A stretch of 64,000 bases of DNA from Helichrysum umbraculigerum (GCA_949592205.1 CATIUR010000003.1:16941001-17005000); one strand, 5' to 3'; counted from the first letter of the stretch, positions 35,523-46,688 are shown. Numbers and translations are program-made. The notes: a model not told the origin generated them from the letters alone.

Positions 35523-36302
35523 ATGTCTAGTCAATCACATTACCATGTTTACGCTTCGGATGAAGAGCCGACCGAGGCTACTTTTGAGGGTCCCGCGATT
35601 ACAGTAGGGGATGAGTCATCAGTTCATGTGAGAGCTATGTCTGATGACACTAGTGATGCTTACTTAGTACCACCTCCGACCGCACCTGTGGTCACACCTA
35701 CCTCTACACCACTTGTTGCGAGTACTTCTCGTGTGCCTGTACCTAGGATGACAGCTAGGATCTGTGTTCGGGATTTTCCCAGAGGACCACTCGCGCCGCG
35801 CGATAAGGCGCCAGTGACTGAGTCTGAGGTTCCAGTTGTCGAGCCGCCACAGAAGAGGCTCCGACCTTCTCATCTGGACTGGATGCCTCGAGTATTGAGA
35901 GAGTGGAGATCACTAGAGGGTATTCCCTCGACCTTTGAGTTTGGAGAGTCCTCCCACTCACCACCATCTGCATATCTCACTGGTGAGCCTCTGGAGCTCA
36001 CTGTGCCTACCCTTGTGGCTGTGGTCCACACCATGTTTAGGATATCATCTAGCAGGAGCAGAGATTTGATGGAGCTACTGAGTGATGCCTCCCGCACTGA
36101 CATGGATATGGCTATGCTCCATCAGAGGATGGATTTTGTGGAGACTCACCGTCTGACAGACTGGCAGAGTCTAGCATCCACCCGTGCACGCGTTGCAGCC
36201 TTAGAGAGGCGTGCTAGGGTGTCAGAGATTGTAGCTAGTATGTGTGTGATGACTGCAGCAGTGATGGTTGCGGTTAGGATGTATTTCCCATGGTTCCGTT
36301 AG
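35523..36302 (+). CDS. Extra ORF between PBS and gag of the Tekay-type element (259 aa, unknown function)
   Basis: An uninterrupted 260-codon frame starts 154 nt after the PBS and 652 nt before the gag ATG, in a different frame from gag. I do not recognise a family. Visible features: an acidic N-terminus (YASDEEPTEATFEG), a Pro/Thr/Ser-rich middle (residues about 50-70), a basic Arg/Pro stretch (about 80-115), a helical region with Arg/Leu heptad character (about 185-235, RARVAALERRARVSEI), and a hydrophobic C-terminus (about 234-258, IVASMCVMTAAVMVAVRMYF) that could be a membrane anchor. Its length without stops in a young element suggests it is under use. It precedes gag, so gag-pol would need splicing, reinitiation or an internal entry. 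Confidence 0.7.
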   Translation: MSSQSHYHVYASDEEPTEATFEGPAITVGDESSVHVRAMSDDTSDAYLVPPPTAPVVTPTSTPLVASTSRVPVPRMTARICVRDFPRGPLAPRDKAPVTESEVPVVEPPQKRLRPSHLDWMPRVLREWRSLEGIPSTFEFGESSHSPPSAYLTGEPLELTVPTLVAVVHTMFRISSSRSRDLMELLSDASRTDMDMAMLHQRMDFVETHRLTDWQSLASTRARVAALERRARVSEIVASMCVMTAAVMVAVRMYFPWFR

Positions 36303-36954
36303 GTCTGTGTATGGCGGTTGTGCCTACACCATATTAGACTATTACTTTTGGGGAAATATATGTATGTATTCATTATGGACTAGCTGTATGTTGGATGAAA
36401 CTTTGTTAGTAAAATGGGTATATGTATAGGAAACCCATTATCTTTTGTATAACGCTAACCATCGATGGGTATATTAGAAATCCCATCTCATTTTGTACTA
36501 AACTCATGTAACAGCGTTTTGATCTCTAATATATAATGTATGCTTGGTTTACATCTCGTGTTCATTATGCTTATTATCAACCATGTTATTTCCTCTTACA
36601 ACTGTCGACTTGTGATTAAACCTATACTTTATCGACACTTTGTGACCAACTCTTGTAAACCCTGAAACATTTTACAGCTTGATGATTGATTATTCTTGAG
36701 AACCTCTGAAATCTACAGTGTTAAACGACAATGAAAAGAAATATGTATTGGACATTATATAATGGCGCCTGGCCAACGTGATTATATTATGCTAGATACA
36801 TGTGGGTGTTTTAAAGTTGTATGGCACGTGTTGTAAAATTCTATTCATTCACCTTTTCATGTCATTCATTTCTATCAAATGTGAATCTTTGATCTATTCA
36901 CATTCAATACCTCAACATTAACACTCTGCATTTTATTCATCGCAGAGCTGAATC
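36303..36954 (+). other. Non-coding spacer between extra ORF and gag
   Basis: 652 bp, AT-rich, several stops in all plus-strand frames. GGGTATA..AAACCCAT and ATGGGTATA..AATCCCAT form a loose repeat around 36,415-36,490. Possibly the leader of a second transcript or an intron; no clear splice pair chosen. Confidence 0.4.
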
Positions 36955-39900
36955 ATGCCTCCCAAACGACGAGTCACTAGAAACAGTCAAAAGACGACTA
37001 CGCCTCCACCACCACCACCCACCGAAACCACTGAACAAATGATCGCACGAAGAATAGCTGAAGGTATTGCTGAATATGAGGCAAGCCGTAGTCGTGAACC
37101 TGTAGTTAACAATAGTGGATCTACCCCTGTTAATACTGAGACAACCGTGAATGCTCGCAAAGGGTGTTCATACAAAACATTTCAAGCTTGTAAGCCGATT
37201 TCTTTTCGTGGCACCGAGGGTGCCATTGGGATGATTCATTGGATAGAGAAAACTGAATCAGTATTGGAAATTAGTGACTGTTCACCTGACTGTATGGTGA
37301 AGTATGCTGCTTGCACTCTGGCTGACAAAGCGCTCACTTGGTGGAACAGTCAGATCCAATCACTTGGTCGACCAGCTGCTTATTCAATGTCATGGGGAAC
37401 ATTTAAGAAAATGATGTTGGAGGAATTCTGCCCTCGCAGTGAGATGCAGAAATTAGAAACAGAGTTGTGGAACATCACCATGATTGGTGCCGATATTGCT
37501 GGGTACACCACTAAGTTTCAGGAGCTTGCACGTCTAGTGCCACATATGGTGACACCCGAGTATAAGCGTATTGAGCGCTACATATTCGGTCTAGTACCAC
37601 AAATTCGCAGTCTGGTGACGTCATCTAAACCGGACACTTTCAGGAGTGCTGTTACTCTAGCACAAAGTTTGATCGATGAGGCAGTCAGGATGGGAAATCT
37701 GACTAAGAAAGCTGTGTCGGGAAAAGGTGAACCGAACAGTACTGATGTTAGTAGTTCTGGTGGTGCAAAGCGAAAGTGGAACGGTAGTGGTGCTGATCGC
37801 CAGGGTCAGCAAAACAAGAAACATTCTGGAAATGCGAAGGCATATGTTGCCACCACTACTGAGTCGAAATCATACCTGGGTAACAAACCCAAATGTGATA
37901 AGTGCAACCGACACCACGAAGGAGGGTGTGGGTATTGTGGAAACTGTAAGGCATGGGGACATAGAACCCGAGAATGCAAAACTAAACCTCCCCCACGGGC
38001 AAACACTGAGCGTCAAAACCAGGGATGTTTTGAATGTGGTGAGCAAGGACACTACCGTAACCGATGCCCTAAGCTCAACAACAACAACCGCGGTAACAAC
38101 AATAACCGAGCCAACAACATCAACAATCAACCGGCTCAAGGAAGGGCATTTGTGATCGGAGCACAAGAGGCACGCCAGGACCCCAACACCGTCACTGGTA
38201 CGTTTCTTGTAAACAATCATTATGCCTCTGTGTTAATTGATTCGGGTGCTGATTTAAGTTTTGTGTCTACTGAATTTAGACCACTATTAGAACTTGAATC
38301 CCGTAAATTAGACAACAAGTATACCATAGAATTAGCCGATGGTGAGTTAATCGAATCAGGAGAAATAGTACCGGGATGTACCTTGGAGTTAGAAGGTCAT
38401 CTCTTCGAAATAGACTTACTACCGGTTAAGTTGGGAAGTTTTGACGTTGTAGTCGGTATGGATTGGTTATCTAAGAACCGCGCTGAGATCATATGTCATG
38501 ATAAACTGGTACGATTACCACTGTCAACAGGAGAAACACTTGTGGTTCAAGGTGAGAAACGAAAAAGTACCACAAAAATGATTTCGTGCTTGAAGGCCAG
38601 TAAGTATCTCCGAAAGGGGTACCAAGCATTTTTGGCACACATTGTAGAAAAGAAAACGGAGGAGCGACGTATAGACGATGTGCCCATTGTACGCGACTAT
38701 CCAGGAGTGTTCCCTGATGAGTTGCCGGGATTGCCACCCCCACGACAAGTTGAGTTTCACATTGACCTGGTGCCAGGAGCCGCACCTATCGCACGAGCAC
38801 CTTATCGTCTAGCTCCCTCGGAAATGCAAGAGCTGTCTACGCAACTGCAAGAACTTCTAGACTTGGGATTCATCCGACCGAGCTTTTCCCCTTGGGGAGC
38901 TCCGGTTTTGTTTGTTAAGAAAAAGGATGGATCTATGCGGATGTGCATCGATTATCGGGAACTGAACAAGGTAACTATCAAGAACAGATACCCGTTACCA
39001 CGCATTGATGATCTGTTTGATCAACTGCAAGGGTCAGGTTATTATTCAAAAATTGACCTACGATCTGGTTACCATCAACTTAAGGTACGAGAAGAGGATG
39101 TACCGAAAACTGCGTTTAGGACTCGTTACGGTCATTACGAGTTCCTAGTCATGCCTTTTGGGCTGACCAACGCACCGGCAGTATTCATGGATTTGATGAA
39201 CAGAGTATGCAAACCCTATCTTGATAAATTCGTCATCGTGTTTATTGACGATATCCTGGTATACTCACGAACGAAAGAGGATCACGAACAACATTTGAAA
39301 CTTGTTCTCGAACTACTGCAAAAAGAGAAGCTTTATGCAAAGTTCTCTAAGTGCGAATTTTGGATGCGAGAGGTTCAATTCCTTGGTCATGTGATAAATG
39401 ACAAGGGAATTCACGTAGACCCATCCAAGATTGAGGCAATTAAAAACTGGGAAGCACCAAAGACCCCAACTGAGGTGCGACAATTTCTTGGTCTAGCTGG
39501 CTATTACAGGCGATTCATCGCAAATTTTTCAAAGATAGCTCAGCCACTCACCGCATTAACTCAAAAAGACAAGAAATTTGAGTGGAATGAGAAGCAAGAG
39601 AATGCATTCCAACTACTGAAACAGAAACTGAGCAGCGCACCCATACTATCTCTACCTGAGGGAGTAGATAACTTTGTTGTTTACTGTGATGCTTCGCATC
39701 AGGGATTGGGTTGCGTGTTGATGCAAAATGACAAGGTCATTGCATATGCATCACGACAACTGAAAGTGCATGAGAAAAACTATACCACCCATGACTTGGA
39801 GTTGGGAGCAGTTGTTTTTGCACTAAAAATCTGGAGACACTACCTATACGGTACAAAGTGTACGATCTTCACTGATCATAAGAGCCTACAACATATATTC

Positions 39901-41529
39901 GACCAGAAAGAACTAAATATGAGACAACGACGTTGGGTCGAATTACTTAACGATTACGACTGTGAGATAAAGTATCACCCGGGTAAGGCTAACGTGGTAG
40001 CAGATGCCCTGAGTCGTAAGGAACGAATCAAACCTCGAAGAGTTCGAGCCTTGGGATTGACAATCCACTCAAATCTCATTACTCAAATTCGCGAAGCACA
40101 AGAACTTGCTTTCACTCCCGAACGTCTTAAGGATGAATCCTTGAAGGGGATGGAAAAACAATTAGAGAAAAAAGACAATGGAGTGTTGTACTTCATGAAC
40201 CGAATTTGGGTACCATGCGTAGATGAGTTACGCAAGCTGATTTTGGACGAGGCACACAAGTCCAACTACTCGATACATCCTGGTGCAGACAAAATGTACC
40301 ATGACGTGAAAGGTTTCTACTGGTGGCCTGGAATGAAACGTGACATTGCCACCTACGTAAGTAAATGTTTGACTTGTTCTAAAGTCAAAGTTGAATACCA
40401 AAAGCCGTCTAGACTTTTGCAACAACCTGAAATGCCCAAATGGAAATGGGAGCAAATAACAATGGACTTCATTACAAAGTTACCTAGAACGGCATCGGGA
40501 GCAAATGCCATATGGGTGATTGTCGATCGATTGACGAAATCAGCCCACTTCCTCGCTATTAAGGAAACGGATGGAATGGATAAACTAGCTAAAATCTATA
40601 TTAAAGAGATTGTTTCTCGGCATGGTGTGCCACTATCCATCATCTCTGATAGAGATGCACGATTCACTTCTCGCTTTTGGCAAACATTACAACAGGCAAT
40701 GGGTACTCGACTTGATATGAGTACTGCCTATCACCCGCAGACTGACGGCCAAAGTGAGCGAACTATACAGACGCTCGAAGACTTGTTGCGAGCATGTGTG
40801 ATAGACTTTGGAGGTAACTGGGATACTCACCTACCTCTAGCTGAATTTTCTTACAACAATAGTTATCACACGAGTATACAAATGGCACCATTTGAGGCGT
40901 TATATGGACGCAAGTGCCGATCACCACTCTGTTGGGCAGAGTTAGACGACAGACAACTATCTGGACCCGAACTTGTCCAGGAAACCACTGACAAAATAAC
41001 TCAAGTATTGAGCCGACTGAAAGCGGCACGAGATCGACAAAAGAGTTACGCTGATAACCGCCGTAAACCTCTTGAGTTTCAAGTAGGAGGCAAAGTCCTA
41101 CTCAAAGTATCTCCCTGGAAAGGAGTAGCACGATTTGGCAAACGAGGAAAGCTGAACCCACGATACATCGGACCATTTGAAATCCTTGCTAGGGTTGGTC
41201 CTGTCGCTTACAAGCTTAAACTACCGCAAGAGCTTAGTAGCATACACGATACTTTCCACGTTAGCAACCTCAAAAAGTGTCTTTCTGACGAAACACTTAT
41301 CCTTCCTCCTGACGAAGTCTTCATTGACTCAAAACTTAACTTTGTGGAGGAACCTGTTGAAGTTATGGATTCTAAAACGCAGAAACTTCGACACAAACGA
41401 ATTAAACTGGTTAAAGTTCGTTGGAACTCGAAACATGGCCCAGAGTTTACCTGGGAACGAGAGGATGAAATACGAAAGAAATACCCCAACCTATTTGAGA
41501 GCGTGACCGAGACTCACGGCTTGACTTAA
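36955..41529 (+). CDS. Gag-Pol polyprotein of the Tekay-type element (1,524 aa, intact)
   Basis: One frame without stop or frameshift. Order: Pro-rich N-terminus; gag/capsid region (about 90-260); two CCHC knuckles (CGNCKAWGHRTREC and CFECGEQGHYRNRC, about 323-362); aspartic protease DSGA with D429; reverse transcriptase with FIDD at 763-766 (the YVDD-box); RNase H with D912 and TDHKSLQHIF; integrase HHCC finger ending CLTC, then D1171, D1232 and E1268, where the last two are 35 residues apart as required for DD35E. The C-terminus (about 1470-1510, VKVRWNSKHGPEFTWERE) is a degenerate chromodomain-like module. Every catalytic signature I can check is present, and the LTRs look identical, so the copy is potentially autonomous. 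Confidence 0.95.
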   Translation: MPPKRRVTRNSQKTTTPPPPPPTETTEQMIARRIAEGIAEYEASRSREPVVNNSGSTPVNTETTVNARKGCSYKTFQACKPISFRGTEGAIGMIHWIEKTESVLEISDCSPDCMVKYAACTLADKALTWWNSQIQSLGRPAAYSMSWGTFKKMMLEEFCPRSEMQKLETELWNITMIGADIAGYTTKFQELARLVPHMVTPEYKRIERYIFGLVPQIRSLVTSSKPDTFRSAVTLAQSLIDEAVRMGNLTKKAVSGKGEPNSTDVSSSGGAKRKWNGSGADRQGQQNKKHSGNAKAYVATTTESKSYLGNKPKCDKCNRHHEGGCGYCGNCKAWGHRTRECKTKPPPRANTERQNQGCFECGEQGHYRNRCPKLNNNNRGNNNNRANNINNQPAQGRAFVIGAQEARQDPNTVTGTFLVNNHYASVLIDSGADLSFVSTEFRPLLELESRKLDNKYTIELADGELIESGEIVPGCTLELEGHLFEIDLLPVKLGSFDVVVGMDWLSKNRAEIICHDKLVRLPLSTGETLVVQGEKRKSTTKMISCLKASKYLRKGYQAFLAHIVEKKTEERRIDDVPIVRDYPGVFPDELPGLPPPRQVEFHIDLVPGAAPIARAPYRLAPSEMQELSTQLQELLDLGFIRPSFSPWGAPVLFVKKKDGSMRMCIDYRELNKVTIKNRYPLPRIDDLFDQLQGSGYYSKIDLRSGYHQLKVREEDVPKTAFRTRYGHYEFLVMPFGLTNAPAVFMDLMNRVCKPYLDKFVIVFIDDILVYSRTKEDHEQHLKLVLELLQKEKLYAKFSKCEFWMREVQFLGHVINDKGIHVDPSKIEAIKNWEAPKTPTEVRQFLGLAGYYRRFIANFSKIAQPLTALTQKDKKFEWNEKQENAFQLLKQKLSSAPILSLPEGVDNFVVYCDASHQGLGCVLMQNDKVIAYASRQLKVHEKNYTTHDLELGAVVFALKIWRHYLYGTKCTIFTDHKSLQHIFDQKELNMRQRRWVELLNDYDCEIKYHPGKANVVADALSRKERIKPRRVRALGLTIHSNLITQIREAQELAFTPERLKDESLKGMEKQLEKKDNGVLYFMNRIWVPCVDELRKLILDEAHKSNYSIHPGADKMYHDVKGFYWWPGMKRDIATYVSKCLTCSKVKVEYQKPSRLLQQPEMPKWKWEQITMDFITKLPRTASGANAIWVIVDRLTKSAHFLAIKETDGMDKLAKIYIKEIVSRHGVPLSIISDRDARFTSRFWQTLQQAMGTRLDMSTAYHPQTDGQSERTIQTLEDLLRACVIDFGGNWDTHLPLAEFSYNNSYHTSIQMAPFEALYGRKCRSPLCWAELDDRQLSGPELVQETTDKITQVLSRLKAARDRQKSYADNRRKPLEFQVGGKVLLKVSPWKGVARFGKRGKLNPRYIGPFEILARVGPVAYKLKLPQELSSIHDTFHVSNLKKCLSDETLILPPDEVFIDSKLNFVEEPVEVMDSKTQKLRHKRIKLVKVRWNSKHGPEFTWEREDEIRKKYPNLFESVTETHGLT

Positions 41530-41553
41530 ATCTCGGGACGAGATTTCACTAAC

Positions 41554-41563
41554 GGGGGGAGAA
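41554..41563 (+). other. Polypurine tract
   Basis: A GGGGGGAGAA-type purine run directly preceding the 3' LTR (TGTGACA at 41564); plus-strand primer site for reverse transcription. Confidence 0.85.
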
Positions 41564-44500
41564 TGTGACACTCCTCCAAATTAGGTATATAATTATACTT
41601 AATTACATGCATTTCTTACGCTAATTCCATACGATTGTGTTAACATAAACTTTTGATGTGATGAGAGTCTAGCGAGCCCAAAACAATAATACATGAAGTA
41701 TTACATAAATTGTAATTTATAAAATTACGCGATTTTTAGCTGAAAAGTTACCGAATACGCGTCCGAATAAATGCGACAAAATATATAACGAAAGTTGGTG
41801 ACAAAATATATAATTAATAATTCAATTATTAATTACGAGTATTTATATATCTATAACATATAGATAAAGTGGTTCAAATATACGTTTAACATAAAACGTA
41901 TTATAACACGAACAGAAAAAATTCTAAAACGCGCATACGACGTCAAATCATAAAAATGCAAATTTTCTCGTTCATTTGGAAGAAGTTAGAACATTACTTC
42001 AAAATATGAAATCCTAAATTTACTGAAAATTGGCGCTCAATTAACTACGCGCAGTAAAATGTACAAAAATGTACAACTATCAAAAATAACGATAACCTCA
42101 TTATTCTAAAAATATATTACAAACCAGGAGAGCATCTACAAAATAAAAATATAAAATGTTAAATTTTATATTGCTATAATTATACCCGTACTCGAGATTG
42201 GTGGGACTAAAATTCCACCAACCTACAATAATGCAGAAGACAGATTAGATTTAAAACCATACTCGTTACTCCCTCCCATTTCTCCTCTGTGACCTTACAC
42301 ACAAACACACAACACCTCCAAAAATTGATCTTTCTCCTCTCACAAAAATTTAACAAGATCAGGAACAAGGAATCAGCAGGAAGTGGAAGTAGAACAACAA
42401 AGCCAGGGCTTCATCATCATCATCATCATCGTTCACCATTTCTCACCATTTTCATCTTTGTAAGAAAACCTATAATCTTTGATCTCTTTGTTTAAATTTC
42501 GATATATTACTTGTATATACATCATAAACTAACTACATAACATTACAAATTTGAAGAGTGATGAGTGATTCTTGGAAATGGTTTTAAAACCCAAAACTTC
42601 AAATGCAAAATCGATACATGAAAACATGTTATGAAGTGATAGTATGTCATATATTGATGATATATGACATGTATAGACGTTTACCATTCGAAACATAGCC
42701 TAAAAACATGACGAAATCGGACTTCAAAACTTGAAAACGGAGCAGGGGACTGGACTGGAGCATGTAGCCGATCGGCTTAGCTAAAGCCGAACGGCTAAGC
42801 GAAAGCCGAACGGCTGAGAGCCCAGAACCGATCGGCTGTATGCGGGCAACGGGTCTGTTGGGCTTCAAGTTGGACCGTGACTTGGGCTTGGGCCCAAAAC
42901 TAATAAACGGACTAAATAATTTGGGCCGAGCGGATTGGACTGGACCGAGGCCAACAGCCGAACGGCTGAAGGCCCAAGCCGAACGGCTGGCCAAGCCGAA
43001 CGGCTGGCCCAAGCCGATCGGCTGGGCTGGGCTGTGAACTGGGCTTCGTGATTTGGGCCGAAAAATTAATGGATTATACGGTTAAATTAATTTGATCGGG
43101 TTATATAAACATATACAAACTTAAATACGTACATTCATCGAGTGAGGTTATAAATGATTGAGACGTATTTATAGATAAACATTATACGGGACAATTTAGA
43201 CTTGTGTTTTGAAAACCCAAATGTCGAACAACATTTATATATATGCGAGATATATATTAAAGAAACAACGAATTAAAAATATATATATACAAGAATATAT
43301 ATATTCAACTGTTTAAGTATATATATGTATATGTACTTACACACTTCGGACAAGTCGACAAACGAACAATACTTGGATAATATTATATGTTCCCACAACA
43401 ATCATCAACGAAATACACAAACTTAAGAAATTGATAATTTCTTCAAACGAACGAACTATTAATATAAGTAAACAAAGTACTTATAGTTAATACATTGTTG
43501 TGTATAGGTTGACTACGTTTGGGCTTCGTTATCTTATCTCGCTAGCATTCACATCCGAGCACTCACAGTGAGTTCACAAACCCCTTTTCACTGTTTTAAT
43601 GCTTTTAGAACTCGGGGTGGAAAACATAGAAATCGTATGTATAACTGCATGCGACAACTGCTTTAAATACTGTATGTATTTACTTGATTGTTTATGAAAG
43701 GGTATTTCATACGTGACTGTTTGTGAAAGGGTATTTCACACAACTACTTGAACTATGATTTATGAAATGTTTTCATACTATTTTGGGAATTTAGACAACG
43801 AATCTTGGTACAGATCTAGGCTGAACGATGTAGTGCATAAAAGACCTTATGGCTACAGACTATAACCATTAGCTAGGTGACTCTAGCCACTGAGTATACG
43901 GATAGTACTATCGCCGTGACGACCCTCCTACGGATTTGGGAGCGTATACTTAATTGTCCAACATGGCAAACAACAACAGATTAGGGTTGTGGTTTGGTTA
44001 TAGGGTTAGATCGGGTTACCTTACTTGACAGGTTTAGCTCACCTTTCAAGGGATCACCGTCTAAATATTCCCACAAAACTATTGTTTAGGAAGTGATTTC
44101 CTACGTACACTGATTTGGAAATGTTAATCTTTATCTAGGTTAACCTGTGTTTCCTACTAATGACTGAATTAGGAAATGTTATCTCTTGATTGAAATAACC
44201 TGTGTTTCCTATTACAACTACAACTGATTTGGGAAAATGTTATTTGTTAATAACTTGTGTTTCCTACTTGATAAACAACACTTATTGGAAATGTTATTCT
44301 TAAATGTTTAACTTGTGTTTCCTACATAACGAACAAACTTGTGAATTCACTCAACAATTTTGTTGACGTTTTACTCTATGTTTTTCAGGGAATTAGCAGC
44401 GTAAGTAAGATCTGCATGCATATCAGGACGGACTACCCTGGACTTGTTAGGATGCCACTACTTTTGGGACACTTGGATTTCCTCTGTATAACTGCAACTA

Positions 44501-44771
44501 CTGCAGTCATACCTATGAAATCTACTTTTGATATTATGTATTTTATGAAATACTGATTTCAACTACTACTATTACTGTTACCACTTTTCAAGTGGTAATC
44601 TTTTGTAAAACTTTAATTAATGGCATCTTAATCTATTTCGTTCTGCAATAACCTTATGCTCTGAGTATGTATGTATCTGTTGGTTGTTTTACTGCTCGCA
44701 CCCCCGCCACGTCACTAAGCTTCCGCAAATCACGCTATGTAATTGTAATTACCGTTTGGCGGGGTGTGACA
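41564..44771 (+). repeat. 3' LTR of the Tekay-type element
   Basis: 3,208 bp; no difference from the 5' LTR found by reading them side by side. Followed by TSD CTTTC at 44772-44776. Confidence 0.93.
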
Positions 44772-44776
44772 CTTTC

Positions 44777-45723
44777 TTCCTCATATCAACCTTTAAATCA
44801 GCTAATAAAGTAAATATAATACAAACCAATGAAATCAAATAGTAAGTTTGGCAAACATATACACAATTTGTATCGAAATCTCACTTTATCAATCTTTAAT
44901 TTAACATATAAAATAAAAAAAAAACAAACCAATGAAACCAAATACTATTGTTGTCATTACAGGAATACTCTTAATTTTAAACGAACCGAAAACATGCATC
45001 TAATCAAAATCAGATAACTTTAATTAATAGGCGCCTGTTATTAGCCTTAGGAACACGCATCTAAAGCTCCGGATTGTAGGCGGGTTAGCAAACCATCACA
45101 AGATGACTGCTTAATTCGAATACAATCAAAAAAATACATGTAATCGCCTTCTTAATCGCTCTGGTATGTTGATTTCAATACATGTAATGGAATCACGACG
45201 GGTGATGTCTACGATTCGAGGTTTTTGAGATGTACGGGATGTGTGGCGTTTGTTTTGTGACAAGGGAATGTTTTTTTTTTTTTTTGGCCCTAGCCACACG
45301 CGTAGTAGTAACACAATAGGGGAACAAAAGTAATTAAGCTTAACTACAAATGATTAATTAATCACAGAGATTAGGTAAATCAATGGATGAGGTTTAAGAG
45401 GCTAATAAAATTAAGGGGGTGGATTAGTCTTTGAGAGGCTAATTTGTAGGTGATTACTTAATTAAGTTTTTCTTTTAATAGATAAGAAAGATTTGTCATT
45501 TTATGTCATTTTACATTCATAAGCTACAAGCTCCAGCTACTATGCTAAACACAAATATTACCAAAAGCTATAGCTACAAGCTCCAGCTACGAGCTACCAG
45601 CTACAAGCTACCAGCTGCAGCTACAAGCTACCAGCGCCAGCTCCAGCTAGTTGTGCCAAATATACCCATAATATATAGACTGAGGTTCAAATGAAAATGA
45701 AATTTTTTGTGAAAATGGGGAAC
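44777..45723. other. Intergenic DNA with an AGCTAC-type low-complexity repeat
   Basis: 45,521-45,655 is a run of degenerate 6-8-bp units (AGCTACAAGCTCC / AGCTACCAGCT). The rest shows no exon or element end that I recognise. Confidence 0.6.
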
Positions 45724-46152
45724 CAATAGAAATACACCATGTGTCATAAAACCCATTTTCCCTCACGTTTATAAAAGTCAAATATCTCACAAACGGTAAG
45801 TCAAAAAATTATAAAAATTGCACCATAAAAATAAGCGTTTTTTTCCCTTCGATTTGCCATCTCACAAGGTATACTTTCGACAATTTTTTTTTTTTACAAA
45901 ATTAGTAACACATGCGTTACTAGCTGGTAACATATGTGTTAGTTGTTTTCAAACCAACCGAAAAATGGGAAAAAAAAAGTTCGTCGAAAGTATATCTTGT
46001 CACATCTCTAATCGAAGAGAATAAAACGTTGATTTTTATGGTGTAATTTTTGTAATTTTTCGACTTACCATTTGAGAGATATTTAATTTTTAAAAACGTG
46101 AATGAAAGAGAGTTTAATAACACGTGACGCATTGATATTGGTGTACTCATTG
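45724..46152. mobile_element. Long hairpin MITE
   Basis: The sequence from CACGTTTATAAAAG through AGTCAAAAAATTATAAAAAT to AAGGTATACTTTCGAC (about 45,762-45,883) is mirrored by complement at about 45,978-46,100. Outer parts (CAATAGAAATACACCA and TGGTGTACTCATTG) pair with an indel of about 12 nt. Non-coding; limits by pairing only, TSD not fixed. Confidence 0.7.
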
Positions 46153-46187
46153 CATTCATATTGTAATCTATAATTAATATGTTTCTT

Positions 46188-46336
46188 ATTTTGAGTCAGG
46201 ATGATGATAAATTCACCCTCTATTTTGATAAATCCACCACAATAATATATTGACAGGTTGTACTGTATAGTCTGTTAAAGCATGATTGTGGTGGATATAT
46301 CAAAATAGACGGTGGATAACATCTTGTCCAAAATCC
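46188..46336. mobile_element. Small hairpin MITE
   Basis: TCTATTTTGATAAATCCACC and its complement GGTGGATATATCAAAATAGA sit in arms of about 55 bp. The outer ends read ATTTTGAGTCAGGATGATG and, reverse-complemented, ATTTTGGACAAGATGTT. Confidence 0.7.
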
Positions 46337-46351
46337 AATAATCCCCATGAA

Positions 46352-46688
46352 ACCAAACGTAGGCTTGTGCAAAGTGCTAGAACCGGCCCGAACCGAACCG
46401 AACCGCGAATCCTGAAACTACAAATATCAGAACCGATAATCGTACCGTAGAGAAGCGGTTCGGTACGGGACGGTACGGTTTGCCGGTTCTCACGGTTCGA
46501 ACCGTGTTTTGCACACCAGAACCGGCCCGAACCGAACGAACCGAACTGAACCGCGAACTGTGAAACTACAAATACTAGAACCGAGAACCGTACCGTAGAA
46601 AAGCGATTCGGTACAGGACGGTACGGTTCCGTTACGATTTGGCGGTTCTCACGGTTCTAACCGTGTTTTGTACACCCCTAACCAAACG
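46352..46688. mobile_element. hAT-type MITE made of an internal tandem dimer, 8-bp TSD
   Basis: The element is 46360-46680 (321 bp). Termini TAGGCTTGTGCAAAG and (reverse complement of the right end) TAGGGGTGTACAAAA; exact TSD ACCAAACG at 46352-46359 and 46681-46688. Inside, a unit of about 140-150 bp (AGAACCGGCCCGAACCGAAC.. to ..CGGTTC..ACCGTGTTTTG) occurs twice in the same orientation. It ends 90 bp before the start codon of the next gene. Confidence 0.88.

Larger units (their letters stand above)
32144..44771 (+). mobile_element. Complete, probably very young Tekay-type Ty3/gypsy element (12.6 kb)
   Basis: LTRs of 3,208 bp (32144-35351 and 41564-44771) lie exactly 9,420 bp apart and read the same line by line. 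TG..CA termini and exact TSD CTTTC (32139-32143 and 44772-44776) are present. PBS TGGTATCAGAGCCA (iMet) is at 35356-35369, and a purine tract GGGGGAGAA immediately precedes the 3' LTR. Gene order is extra ORF, then gag-protease-RT-RNase H-integrase in one frame. The integrase tail ends in a degenerate chromodomain-like segment. Long LTRs, iMet primer, single ORF and this tail together suggest the Tekay/Del chromovirus lineage. Confidence 0.93.

Noticed and set aside
37727..38785. Frames opposite or out of frame with gag-pol
   Set aside because: Shadows of the 1,524-codon Gag-Pol frame.
45521..45655. AGCTAC-rich run as a satellite or coding repeat
   Set aside because: Units are irregular (6-8 bp) and only about 135 bp long; treated as low complexity.
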